Source of the DNA: Pedobacter sp. ASV12
GTDB lineage: Bacteria; Bacteroidota; Bacteroidia; Sphingobacteriales; Sphingobacteriaceae
DNA length: 43,955 nt
Direction of reading: 5' to 3'
Assembly: GCF_016429155.1 (NCBI RefSeq)
Contig: NZ_JAELUC010000031.1
Coordinates: 1 to 43,955 of the forward strand
The position numbers were made by a program, and so were the translations under genes. This document shows, piece after piece, positions 33,273 to 41,895 of this stretch. Within the stretch, counting starts at the first letter, position 1, and the number at the start of each line of letters is the position of its first letter. The notes beneath the pieces were generated by a model. The model was given only the letters and a program-made list of their open reading frames with translations, was not told where the DNA came from and did no database searches.

Positions 33273-34763
33273 ATGAAAGCTCAAATCAAACCTCAACCTG
33301 TTAGTGCGGCAAACCATAGGCGCTATATCTATCTCGGCCTGCTTATTCTCATTTTACAGCTCATTTTTCATTTAGCCGCTGATGCCTTGCCTATAGCTCA
33401 AAAAAGAAATTTGCAAAAGGATACGTTGGACGCAACTATAGAAAGGCTTTTGAACGATAGCCAAACCCTAGCCAATTTAAAGTTTCCCAGTACGGTAAAA
33501 AGATTCTACGCTCAACGTTCGTTTGATGAAGCATGGGTTAAAGACGATGAAAATATTAAACCGGCTACAGATGCCATGCTCTTATTGGATTGTGTAAGGC
33601 AATATGGGCTCAACAAAGAAAATTATCACCCAAAAGAATTGACTTATGGTTTGTTGCATGATGTTTTAAGCAAAGAGAATTTAGCCAGCAATGAACAAAA
33701 AGCAGTATTCGATATTCTGCTAACCGATGCCATGGTAAGCATGATATATCATTTACATTATGGTGCATTTAACCCTGTGCTAACCGACAAAATATTAGAC
33801 ACTGGAAGTTTGGGCGATTTACAGGCTGCAAGCTTTTTAAGCGGAGCTTTAGAGCAAAAGGATTTAATGGCAGCCATTCTCACGGTACAGCCTCAGGTTA
33901 AAGACTATATCGAACTGCAAAATTATATGCGCCTGATTACCGGCCAGTATATCTGCGACTCCTACGAAGTTCCACAAACTGAGGTACAAAACATTGCCAT
34001 TAATATGGAAAGACTGCGCTGGGTAAATTGGAACAGCGGTTCGTTTCTGCACATCAATATCCCATCGTTTAGCTTAAGCTACCAACAAGCGGATACGACC
34101 TACGAGTTTAAAGTGGTGGTGGGAAAAGGCAAAACGCCAACCCCAACATTGGAAAGCCAAATCAAATACTTAGAAACGGCTCCTGATTGGAAAGTACCGC
34201 AAAGCATTTTTGTCAAAGAATTTATTCCCAAAGCATTCAAAGACAGCACTTATTTTGATCAAAACCATATGGCGGTTTACGATAGCCAAGAGAATTTTGT
34301 AAAAATAGGCAAAAGCACATTGGAAAAAATCAAGCTGCATCCTGAAAACTATCATGCCAGACAAACTGCCGGTTGCGATAATGCATTGGGCAAAGTGGTA
34401 TTCCGTTTCCCAAATGCCTACGACATTTATTTACATGACAGCCCCGAACAACAGCTTTTTAAAAGTACAAGCAGAGCCTACAGCCATGGCTGCATTAGGG
34501 TGGCAAATGCCGAACTGTTGGCCGAACTGCTCTTGAAAGCCGACCAACAACCGACAAAAATAGCCACGTTGCAAACCGCCATGAAAGCGTACACCAAAAA
34601 GACTTTTTTGCTCAAAAAACCTGTACCTATTATAATTACCTATTTAACCTGTGCGGTAAAAGACGGCCTGCTTCAATACTATGATGACGTTTACCAATTA
34701 GACAGCAGCCTAAGCCTAAAAATGTACGGCAATACAAATCAACTCACTAAAAATCAACCCTAA
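33273..34763 (+). CDS. L,D-transpeptidase (YcbB-type)
   Basis: This 496-residue envelope enzyme has one N-terminal membrane helix (about 20-40). An alpha-helical scaffold region with AAINMERLRW-type sequence (IAINMERLRWVNW about 241-253) precedes the YkuD catalytic domain (about 256-460), with the active-site SHGCIRV and Cys407. It makes 3-3 cross-links in peptidoglycan or attaches proteins to it, and it resists most beta-lactams. The 3-3 link is a typical stress remodelling reaction. A universal stress protein gene follows after 11 bp, so it heads a stress operon. Confidence 0.93.
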   Translation: MKAQIKPQPVSAANHRRYIYLGLLILILQLIFHLAADALPIAQKRNLQKDTLDATIERLLNDSQTLANLKFPSTVKRFYAQRSFDEAWVKDDENIKPATDAMLLLDCVRQYGLNKENYHPKELTYGLLHDVLSKENLASNEQKAVFDILLTDAMVSMIYHLHYGAFNPVLTDKILDTGSLGDLQAASFLSGALEQKDLMAAILTVQPQVKDYIELQNYMRLITGQYICDSYEVPQTEVQNIAINMERLRWVNWNSGSFLHINIPSFSLSYQQADTTYEFKVVVGKGKTPTPTLESQIKYLETAPDWKVPQSIFVKEFIPKAFKDSTYFDQNHMAVYDSQENFVKIGKSTLEKIKLHPENYHARQTAGCDNALGKVVFRFPNAYDIYLHDSPEQQLFKSTSRAYSHGCIRVANAELLAELLLKADQQPTKIATLQTAMKAYTKKTFLLKKPVPIIITYLTCAVKDGLLQYYDDVYQLDSSLSLKMYGNTNQLTKNQP

Positions 34764-34774
34764 AATATATCGCA

Positions 34775-35647
34775 ATGAAAAAGATTCTTGTTCCAATAGA
34801 TTATTCGCCCTGTGCTGATAATGCTGTACGCTATGCCATTCAAATGGCTAAAAGAATTGACGCATCGGTTCATTTGTGCCATAGCATAATGGTTCCAGAA
34901 CTTATTCCAATGGCAGGACTTGTAGTTTGGCCGGTAGAAGACTATGGCCATATCAAAAAAGATGCTGATGAGGCGCTAAAAAAATATGCAGAGAAAATAC
35001 GCAAGAACGAGGGGCTAAACAAAGCCGATCTGCCCATCATTACCTACAGCAGCGATATGGGCTCGGTAAAAGATACGGTAACTACGATTGCCGCTTCAGA
35101 AAAAATAGACCTTGTGGTAATGGGAACCGCCGGAGCCGGCAATATGGAGCGCTTCTTTTTAGGCAGCAACAGTAGAGATGTGATAGAGAAACCCACTATT
35201 CCGGTACTCCTCATCCCCAAAGAGGCTAATTTTACAGCGATCAGCAAAATTGCCTTTGCCACAGACCTGAGCGAAAGCGATCTTAATTCCATTCAGGCTT
35301 TAGCCAGACTTTTCTGCCTCTTTGATCCAGAAATCCTGCTTACCCATGTCAGTAACGAACCTTCCGATTTTCACGACCCAACCACCGAAGCCAATAAATT
35401 CTTAAATAGGGTAACCTGTAACATCAACTATACTAAAATTTACTACAGGCACCTCACTGAAGCGGATGTTGACAAAGGCCTAAAATGGATCGTTACGCAT
35501 GGACGAATAGATATGCTGGCCATGATCCATCGTCAAACCGGTTTTTTCTCGAGACTAATTACCGGAAGCCGTACTCAAAAAATGGCCAAACTAGCTACGC
35601 TTCCCTTGCTGGTATTGCCCGAAAATAACCAACCCATAGGATGGTAG
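34775..35647 (+). CDS. Universal stress protein, tandem UspA domains
   Basis: The 290-residue cytosolic protein is made of two Usp domains (about 1-148 and 150-290). The first has MKKILVPIDYSPCADNAVRYA and the ATP-binding tail VMGTAGAGNMERFFLGSNSRDVI. The second is degenerate, with KIAFATDLSESD and a GSRTQKMA remnant. Tandem Usp proteins sense or signal energy and redox stress. A close paralogue is encoded at 41028-41894 in the opposite arm of the island. Confidence 0.94.
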   Translation: MKKILVPIDYSPCADNAVRYAIQMAKRIDASVHLCHSIMVPELIPMAGLVVWPVEDYGHIKKDADEALKKYAEKIRKNEGLNKADLPIITYSSDMGSVKDTVTTIAASEKIDLVVMGTAGAGNMERFFLGSNSRDVIEKPTIPVLLIPKEANFTAISKIAFATDLSESDLNSIQALARLFCLFDPEILLTHVSNEPSDFHDPTTEANKFLNRVTCNINYTKIYYRHLTEADVDKGLKWIVTHGRIDMLAMIHRQTGFFSRLITGSRTQKMAKLATLPLLVLPENNQPIGW

Positions 35648-35672
35648 CGCAAAACAAACCAATAACCGAAGC

Positions 35673-36458
35673 ATGACGATGACATTGGGCAGTTTAAAAT
35701 CGAAATTTTTAACAGACCTGGCTCAGGCCAAGGACTTTGCCAAAAAAATAAGCGCGAGTCGCCATAAGCTCGAAACGCTGCCAATGGCACTGCAACGCTC
35801 TATTCTTCGATCAGGCATGCCTCTACAGCCGATCGTAGATGTAAATATCGAATGGATAAATGCAGGGCTCAGATTTTCAGAAAAATCAACCTGGACTGCC
35901 GTTTCCTGCATTCAACATAATTTCTTACCAGATCCCATCAGGTTAGTTTACATGAAAGCCAGAAGATTTGGCTTACTGAGCCTGGAAGCGATGGACAGTT
36001 TTCAGCATGGGTATGGCCAAATGCTAGTTAAGGCATTTGGCTTGATTACCCTTGCCAATGCCAAAGGATACGAAATAGATAAGGCCGCGCTGGTAACCAT
36101 TTTGGCAGAAACCATGATCATTCCAGCCTATGCCCTTCAAAGTTATATCCATTGGGAAGAAATAGGCGATAAGACCTTAAAAGCCACCATCAGCTTCCAC
36201 GGGGTCAAAGCATCGGGAATTTTTTACCTCAACCATAACTTTGAAATGGTAAAGTTCGAAACTTATGATAGGTACTACACTGATAGAAAGGGAATGTACC
36301 ATCAAATACAATGGACTGCCGAGGCCCGCAATTACGCCACCAAAGATGGCCTTTCGCTACCCACTTCCTTTAAAGCTACCTGGAATAAACACGAAGGCGA
36401 TTTCGACTATTTCAAAGGCGACATCAGATCCATTAGTATCAATCCCTCCCTAATTTAA
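35673..36458 (+). CDS. DUF6544-like protein
   Basis: This 261-residue protein resembles the DUF6544/DUF6920 family. The landmarks are LPMALQRSILRSGMPLQP near residue 38, a central LAETMIIPAYALQSYIHWEEI, and antiparallel strands such as GVKASGIFYLNHNFEMVKFETYDRYY (read in parts). No signal peptide or clear membrane helix is visible. The function is unknown. It lies 25 bp after the Usp gene and 1 bp before the LOG-family gene, so it belongs to the stress operon. Confidence 0.75.
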   Translation: MTMTLGSLKSKFLTDLAQAKDFAKKISASRHKLETLPMALQRSILRSGMPLQPIVDVNIEWINAGLRFSEKSTWTAVSCIQHNFLPDPIRLVYMKARRFGLLSLEAMDSFQHGYGQMLVKAFGLITLANAKGYEIDKAALVTILAETMIIPAYALQSYIHWEEIGDKTLKATISFHGVKASGIFYLNHNFEMVKFETYDRYYTDRKGMYHQIQWTAEARNYATKDGLSLPTSFKATWNKHEGDFDYFKGDIRSISINPSLI

Positions 36459-36459
36459 A

Positions 36460-37245
36460 ATGAATATGACCGCTCCCGCTGCTTCAACGCCCTCTGATCA
36501 CCTCTTAGCAGAATCAGCCTTGGCAAGTACCAACAAAGACAATGAAAAAGTATTTCTGGAAGGGCCGAGGTCTAGGTTTAGAGAATTTGTTTTTTCATTA
36601 AAAGTGCTGTTCGAGTTTATTGCGGGCTTTAGGATACTACATTTCTTGAACCCCTGCGTTGCCGTTTTTGGATCGGCCCGCATCAAAGAAGATTCGCCCT
36701 ATTACGAAAGTGCCAGAAAAATTGGGGCCGGGCTGGCTAAATTAGGCTTTACGACCATTACGGGAGGCGGACCTGGACTGATGGAAGCCGCCAATAGAGG
36801 CGCAAAGGAAAATAATGGTGCATCTGTGGGCTGCAATATTTTGTTACCCAAAGAGCAGCGCCCCAATCCATATCTGGATAAGTGGTTTAGCTGCAACTAT
36901 TTTTTTGTACGCAAGGTGTTGATGTTCAAATACTCTGATGCCTTCATTATTATGCCCGGAGGGATTGGCACTTTAGACGAGTTTTTTGAAGCCTTAACCC
37001 TGATCCAGACCCGAAAAATACTCGATTTCCCGATCATACTCTTTGGCAAAGAATTTTGGGAACCCCTACGCCCCTTGTTCAACTCGATGATCAAAGCAGG
37101 AACAATTGCGCCAGAAGACCTAAATTTGATTCTTTTTACAGATTCTATCGACGAAACATTGACCTATATCAAAACCACTGCTTTGAAAAAGTATTCGGAA
37201 AAACGCAGGCAAAGCTTCCACCGATTCCGGATTTTAGGAGAATAG
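36460..37245 (+). CDS. LOG-family Rossmann protein (TIGR00730)
   Basis: The 261-residue protein has a Rossmann fold with GSARIKED, the nucleotide motif TGGGPGLMEAANRGA and PGGIGTLDEFFEALTLIQ. These motifs define the LOG/lysine-decarboxylase-like family. Characterised members are nucleotide 5'-monophosphate phosphoribohydrolases, in plants cytokinin-activating. In bacteria the role is likely purine nucleotide turnover, here within a stress operon. The N-terminal 60 residues are extended relative to short LOG proteins. Confidence 0.9.
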   Translation: MNMTAPAASTPSDHLLAESALASTNKDNEKVFLEGPRSRFREFVFSLKVLFEFIAGFRILHFLNPCVAVFGSARIKEDSPYYESARKIGAGLAKLGFTTITGGGPGLMEAANRGAKENNGASVGCNILLPKEQRPNPYLDKWFSCNYFFVRKVLMFKYSDAFIIMPGGIGTLDEFFEALTLIQTRKILDFPIILFGKEFWEPLRPLFNSMIKAGTIAPEDLNLILFTDSIDETLTYIKTTALKKYSEKRRQSFHRFRILGE

Positions 37246-37246
37246 C

Positions 37247-37999
37247 ATGGAAAGATATTATCTGTTTTATGCCTTGGCCTTAATGGCCGAAATCATTGGT
37301 ACCATCAGCGGTTTCGGTTCATCTATCCTATTTGTGCCCATTGCCTCCCTATTCTTCGATTTTAAGGTTGTGCTGGGCATTACGGCCATCTTCCATGTGT
37401 TTAGCAATCTTTCCAAGATTTACCTGTTCCGTAAAGGAATTGACAAACAAATTGCCTTTAAAATGGGCTTGCCAGCCATTGTTTTTGTAATTATAGGTGC
37501 TCTGCTCACCAATTTGTTTCCGCAAAGAGAACTGGAGCTTATGATGGGGCTACTGGTTTTCTTACTGGCCATTTATCTCTTGCTTCACCAGAAAAGCACC
37601 ATCGCACAAACCAACGGTAATTTGATCAAGGGTGGCGTAATATCAGGGTTCTTAGCTGGTTTGGTTGGTACAGGCGGTGCAATTAGGGGCCTAACTTTAA
37701 CCGCCTTTGGCCTAGAGAAGGATATTTTCATTGCTACCTCGGCTTTAATCGATTTGGGTGTCGATTCGAGCCGGGCAATTGTATACACCCTCAATGGCTA
37801 TGTCCACCAAGAAATGCTGCTTACTATTCCTTTCTTGCTCGCCATTAGTTTTGTGGGGACATGGATTGGCAAGCTTTTGCTCAATAAAATTTCTCAACAG
37901 CTCTTTAAACGCTTGGTTTTATGGCTCATTATGCTTACCTCCCTGGGTCAGATAGCGGTTCAGCTTTACAAACTCATAGCACCACACGTCAATGCCTAA
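37247..37999 (+). CDS. TauE/SafE-family sulfite/anion exporter
   Basis: The 250-residue protein has about eight hydrophobic helices, with the TauE/SafE landmarks ISGFGSSILFVP near the N-terminus and the repeated SGFLAGLVGTGGAIRG in the second half. The family exports sulfite, sulfoacetate or related anions. It is the last gene of the plus arm and begins 1 bp after the LOG gene. Confidence 0.9.
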   Translation: MERYYLFYALALMAEIIGTISGFGSSILFVPIASLFFDFKVVLGITAIFHVFSNLSKIYLFRKGIDKQIAFKMGLPAIVFVIIGALLTNLFPQRELELMMGLLVFLLAIYLLLHQKSTIAQTNGNLIKGGVISGFLAGLVGTGGAIRGLTLTAFGLEKDIFIATSALIDLGVDSSRAIVYTLNGYVHQEMLLTIPFLLAISFVGTWIGKLLLNKISQQLFKRLVLWLIMLTSLGQIAVQLYKLIAPHVNA

Positions 38000-38081
38000 A
38001 TTCTTCACATCAATTAAAAACGAAAAATGGCCGTAGCTGTTATGGGTCTAATAAGGAGCGCTTAAATTGTGGCTTAAACAT

Positions 38082-38112
38082 AAAAAACCGCGTCAAAACC
38101 TTTGGCGCAGTT
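38082..38112 (-). terminator. Terminator of the BON-protein operon
   Basis: Twelve-base arms 38086-38097 and 38101-38112 pair with one mismatch and one G-U around a 3-nt loop. The minus strand continues with a T6 run. It lies in the convergent gap and serves the minus arm. Confidence 0.8.
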
Positions 38113-38133
38113 TCAAGCTCAAATACGACTTGA

Positions 38134-38802
38134 TCAGAAGATCATTTCCGGCACTTCAATCTCCAACTGATTATCAATGGCAAGTACTCCTGGAGCCGCC
38201 CAGGCTGCATTCTCCGCATCTTGTTTTTCGGCAAACGAACGAACTTTTCCGTGCAATACTACCTTACTTCCAATTACATCAACACTAACCTTTTTACTGT
38301 CGACAGTAGCGCTCCTTTTAAAGGCAGCTTCAATTTTCTGCTGAATATCGACAGGTTCGGCATGTGGTTTTAAGGTGATGAAATTAAGCACCGTTTTTAC
38401 GCCCGCCAATTTTTCGATGGCTTTTTTGGCTTGAGTACGCTGAAAATCCCATTCCGCCTCCCCGTCAAGTCTGACCACGCCATTTTCTACTTTAATTTTG
38501 ATGCGTTCGTGCTGCACGGCCGAATTCCATTCGAGCGCCCTAAGTATAGCCATGGCAATTTCAGTATCAGATTTCGCAGATTTAGCGGGCATTCTAACCT
38601 CAATATCTTCTGCTACGGCCTTTACGCCTGCGATATTTTTGGCCGCACGCTCTGCTGTAGCTTTTTTAATAAAGCTCTCTACCTGGCCTGAAAGGGTAAC
38701 CACCCCGTTTTTTACAGCCACTCCAATTTCAGCTGAGCTTAAACTTGGTTGCCATTTCAGTTCAGCCAGCACATCTTTTTGAATTTCAGCATCGCTTTTC
38801 AT
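38134..38802 (-). CDS. Triple BON-domain protein
   Basis: The 222-residue protein consists of three BON domains (about 3-70, 78-147 and 150-218). Each has the pattern of an AEL-type helix followed by V-x-V-x-x-G-x-V-x-L-x-G-x-V (VKNGVVTLSGQV, VENGVVRLDGEA, VIGSKVVLHGKV). BON domains bind phospholipid or peptidoglycan and often appear in osmotic-stress proteins such as OsmY. There is no signal peptide, so it is cytosolic or membrane-peripheral. An Fnr-like site lies upstream. Confidence 0.92.
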   Translation of the reverse strand: MKSDAEIQKDVLAELKWQPSLSSAEIGVAVKNGVVTLSGQVESFIKKATAERAAKNIAGVKAVAEDIEVRMPAKSAKSDTEIAMAILRALEWNSAVQHERIKIKVENGVVRLDGEAEWDFQRTQAKKAIEKLAGVKTVLNFITLKPHAEPVDIQQKIEAAFKRSATVDSKKVSVDVIGSKVVLHGKVRSFAEKQDAENAAWAAPGVLAIDNQLEIEVPEMIF

Positions 38803-38898
38803 AACTTATTGATTTAAAAGCAAAAACACCATTGTTTTTACCTCTCTAATTTCGAACTTAATTTGTTATTGCAACGTGAACCCCGTCACCAATAATTA

Positions 38899-38910
38899 TG
38901 ATACGCATCA
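38899..38910. promoter_or_regulatory. Fnr/Crp-like operator upstream of the BON gene
   Basis: TGATACGCATCA is a perfect TGAT-N4-ATCA dyad, 97 bp upstream of the BON-protein start and within the 114-bp gap after the beta-CASP gene. It is the third such site in intergenic DNA of this island. Confidence 0.42.
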
Positions 38911-38916
38911 GTTATT

Positions 38917-40365
38917 TTAGTATTTGCCGAATGGGTTTTGATCGTTAGGGACCAGTGTTGCTACCGGATGGGATTCATCGCCTTCGTCATGGCACGCAAA
39001 CAGAATGACGTCCTGGTTTTGCTTCATCACCTTAACCGGCACATGCAGCTCGTCCTGTAGCTTAACCCTAAGCATTTCTTGGGCACAGGGCTCACCATGC
39101 ACGAGCATTAGCTGTTTGGGCACAGGGTTTAGCTTTTTAACCCAGGCAATAAGTTCTGCTTGATCAGCATGGGCAGACAAACCCAATATTTCGATGGCTT
39201 TGGCCTTAACAGGATAAAATTTGCCATGTATCTTCAGCTCATGGGCGCCGTTTAGCAAAGCCCGGCCACGGGTACCCTCAGCCTGAAAGCCAATCATTAA
39301 AATCGTGTTGTTTTCATTGCCCAAATAGTGCTTGAGGTATTCGAGTACGCGCCCACCTGTAAGCATGCCACTTGCGGCAATCACTATTTTACACTGTTTG
39401 TCGTTGGCCAAACGCTGCGTATTGCTAAATTCCTTGTTAATTTTTAGGTGATGCATCATTTCGAGCCAATTGATTTTGGGCACCGTGAGGTAGTTGTCAG
39501 AAAAATTAACCGCTATTTCGGTTGCAGCTGCCGCCATTGGACTATCCATTATGATGGGGAGTGCTGTCGGAATTCTGTGTTGCTTTTTCAGCGAGCTTAG
39601 CATGTACATCAATTCCTGCGCCCTGCCCACCGCAAAACTCGGAATAAGCACATTACCGCCCTTTTTTAACGTATGGTTTATCCAGTATTCCAATTCAAGG
39701 TAAGGATCGTCATTCCCATGCAAACGATCGCCATAGGTAGATTCCATAACCACATAATCGGCCTCTGTAAAAAAATGGGGTGGTGGCAGGATTTCACTAT
39801 GGGTTCTACCAATATCGCCCGAAAAGAGTATCTTTTTTCCATAGCAGGCAATCAGGGCCGAACAGGCGCCTAAAATATGTCCACAACGCCTAAAAACAAA
39901 ACTGATATGCTCGCTCAATTTAAGGGATCTATCTTCCTCTACTTCTGCAAAATATTTAAAACAGGCCTGGGCATCAGCGACGGTATAAAGCGGCTTTGCC
40001 GGATGATGCTTGGTATAGTGATGCCTGTTGGCACTTGCCGCATCTTCTTCCTGAAGTTTGGCACTATCGAGCAAAATCAGCTTGGTTAAAGCTGCTGTAG
40101 GACTTGACATATAAATTTTACCTTTAAAACCATTCTTTACAATTAAAGGGATATAGCCACAGTGATCTAAATGGGCATGGGTAAGGATGATCAGGTCTAT
40201 TTTTGAAGCATCGAAAGGCAAAGATTGCCAATTCTGTTCCCGCAGCGATTTAATGCCTTGAAAAAGTCCGCAATCAACCAGTATGTTCAACTCTGGCGTT
40301 TTGAGCAAATGTTTTGAGCCGGTTACCGTTGCGGCGGCGCCAAGCGATTGTAAAATGACATTCAT
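38917..40365 (-). CDS. Metallo-beta-lactamase-fold beta-CASP ribonuclease-like protein
   Basis: This 482-residue protein has an N-terminal MBL domain with the metal motif HAHLDH (His63-His68) and FSGDIGR. The inserted beta-CASP domain contains PSFAVGRAQEL and MDSPMAA. The C-terminal RMMBL part has GLSAHADQAELIAW. This is the CPSF73/TTHA0252-like architecture of RNA endo/exonucleases. Relatives beside Usp genes are frequent in stress islands. It probably processes RNA under stress, and its targets are unknown. Confidence 0.93.
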   Translation of the reverse strand: MNVILQSLGAAATVTGSKHLLKTPELNILVDCGLFQGIKSLREQNWQSLPFDASKIDLIILTHAHLDHCGYIPLIVKNGFKGKIYMSSPTAALTKLILLDSAKLQEEDAASANRHHYTKHHPAKPLYTVADAQACFKYFAEVEEDRSLKLSEHISFVFRRCGHILGACSALIACYGKKILFSGDIGRTHSEILPPPHFFTEADYVVMESTYGDRLHGNDDPYLELEYWINHTLKKGGNVLIPSFAVGRAQELMYMLSSLKKQHRIPTALPIIMDSPMAAAATEIAVNFSDNYLTVPKINWLEMMHHLKINKEFSNTQRLANDKQCKIVIAASGMLTGGRVLEYLKHYLGNENNTILMIGFQAEGTRGRALLNGAHELKIHGKFYPVKAKAIEILGLSAHADQAELIAWVKKLNPVPKQLMLVHGEPCAQEMLRVKLQDELHVPVKVMKQNQDVILFACHDEGDESHPVATLVPNDQNPFGKY

Positions 40366-40427
40366 GATCTGAGATTAAATTTTATTAATAAGACAGTTAC
40401 CTGCGATCCAGCCGGATCAGCAAAACC

Positions 40428-41000
40428 TCAAGATATTTTTGCCTGATTGAGCCTTCTGAGTTGCTGAGCAAAGTAAATCCTGAATATACCGGCGATTATA
40501 AAGGCAATACCGGCACAAAGCACAATGTTTACCAACCTGAAAAAGGGATTGATTAAAATAACCAGCGAAGGCAAGATAAGCACCATACTGGTTACCAATA
40601 ACCAAATCCAATCCCATAGGCCGGCGGCCTTTAAATTTACCGGACTGCTAACCGTCATAAAAGATTTGAACAACATCCATAAGCCTATTACCATAGGCAT
40701 CAAAACCATGGCAAGCAAGGGGAACGAGAATAAGTAAATACCCAATATGAGGTCTATAAATCCGCTCATAAATATCCAGCCCCAATCTTTAATGGCTTTG
40801 CGGTTAAACAATGAAAACAGCGTTTCGAACACGCCGGTGATAAACAGGCCTATGGCCAGCAACAAGCTCAAAAACAGGTACGATTTTTCGGTCGACAAGC
40901 AGATCCACAAACCCAATCCTATAAAAAGAACACCAGATAAAAAAGTATTCCACCAATACCTCATATCGTAGCCTATTACATTATAACTTTTACTTTTCAT
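40428..41000 (-). CDS. HdeD-like DUF308 membrane protein
   Basis: This 190-residue protein has six hydrophobic helices arranged as three pairs, with the family pattern GVLFIGLGLWI and GFIDLILGIYLFSFP. HdeD is implicated in acid resistance at high cell density in Escherichia coli, although its activity is unknown. It sits 27 bp after a Usp gene and 62 bp before the beta-CASP gene, inside the minus arm. Confidence 0.9.
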   Translation of the reverse strand: MKSKSYNVIGYDMRYWWNTFLSGVLFIGLGLWICLSTEKSYLFLSLLLAIGLFITGVFETLFSLFNRKAIKDWGWIFMSGFIDLILGIYLFSFPLLAMVLMPMVIGLWMLFKSFMTVSSPVNLKAAGLWDWIWLLVTSMVLILPSLVILINPFFRLVNIVLCAGIAFIIAGIFRIYFAQQLRRLNQAKIS

Positions 41001-41027
41001 CTGTCTATCGACTTAAAAAAACGTCCA

Positions 41028-41894
41028 CTATTTTTCAGGAAACACCAAGAGCGGTATTTGCGTACGCCTGGCCAGCTTTTGCGTATGGCTGCCGTTAAAA
41101 ATACGATCCAGCAACCGGTGCTGCTGATGAACTACGGCAATCAGGTCAACATCTTTTTGTTCGGCCATCCATGCCAGGCCATTATCGAGGTTGGTATTCC
41201 AAACGTATTCGTACTTCACTTTTGGATAGCTTATTTTGGTGCTTACCGCTTCAAAAAAATCTTCTAACCTATGCTGGTCTTCCTCATTCTTTTGGGTTTC
41301 ATAATCGGTAATGTGCATCACTACAATTACCGCATTGCAACAAGCGGCAATGCCTATTAAAAACTTAAGGGGTTTTAAATCGTCAACGTTAAGATCGGTA
41401 GCAAAAACTATTTTCCTGATTTTTTTAAAAGAAGCCTCATAAGGCACCAAAAGCACGGGGTAGCTCAATCTTTCGATCATGGCTCTGCTATTGCTTCCCA
41501 ATACAAATTGGACTAGTCCGCCAGCTCCCGCCATACCCATCACGACCAGATCTATTTGCTTTTCTTCAACCAAGCGGTCAACCACATCGCAAACGGTGCC
41601 TAGGTCGCTTTCACAGCTTAGTGCTGGACAGTATATATCGGTATCACGCTCACACGACGAGGCAGTAAGTTTTTCTACCTGTTTATCCAACTCGCTGGCC
41701 GCATACTGTTGCATATCGGTATAATCTAGCAATGGCCAAGCTACCTGTGCCGCCATCGGCGCCTCTGCCGGAACTTTAAAAGCATGGCAAAGTATAACCT
41801 CAGCTTTGGCCATCTTTGCCAATGCAATACCGTAATGCGCCGCATTTTCTGCAGGCACTGAAAAATCGGTGGGTATCAATATCTTTTTCATCAT
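41028..41894 (-). CDS. Universal stress protein, tandem UspA domains (second copy)
   Basis: This 288-residue protein is paralogous to the one at 34775. The first Usp domain has KKILIPTDFSVPAENAAHYG and the ATP motif VMGMAGAGGLVQFVLGSNSRAMI. The second is degenerate, with KIVFATDLNVDDLKPLKF and GSHTQKLA. It starts 1 bp after the alcohol dehydrogenase stop, so the two are coupled. The pair of Usp genes in opposite arms suggests duplication within the island. Confidence 0.94.
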   Translation of the reverse strand: MMKKILIPTDFSVPAENAAHYGIALAKMAKAEVILCHAFKVPAEAPMAAQVAWPLLDYTDMQQYAASELDKQVEKLTASSCERDTDIYCPALSCESDLGTVCDVVDRLVEEKQIDLVVMGMAGAGGLVQFVLGSNSRAMIERLSYPVLLVPYEASFKKIRKIVFATDLNVDDLKPLKFLIGIAACCNAVIVVMHITDYETQKNEEDQHRLEDFFEAVSTKISYPKVKYEYVWNTNLDNGLAWMAEQKDVDLIAVVHQQHRLLDRIFNGSHTQKLARRTQIPLLVFPEK

Positions 41895-41895
41895 G

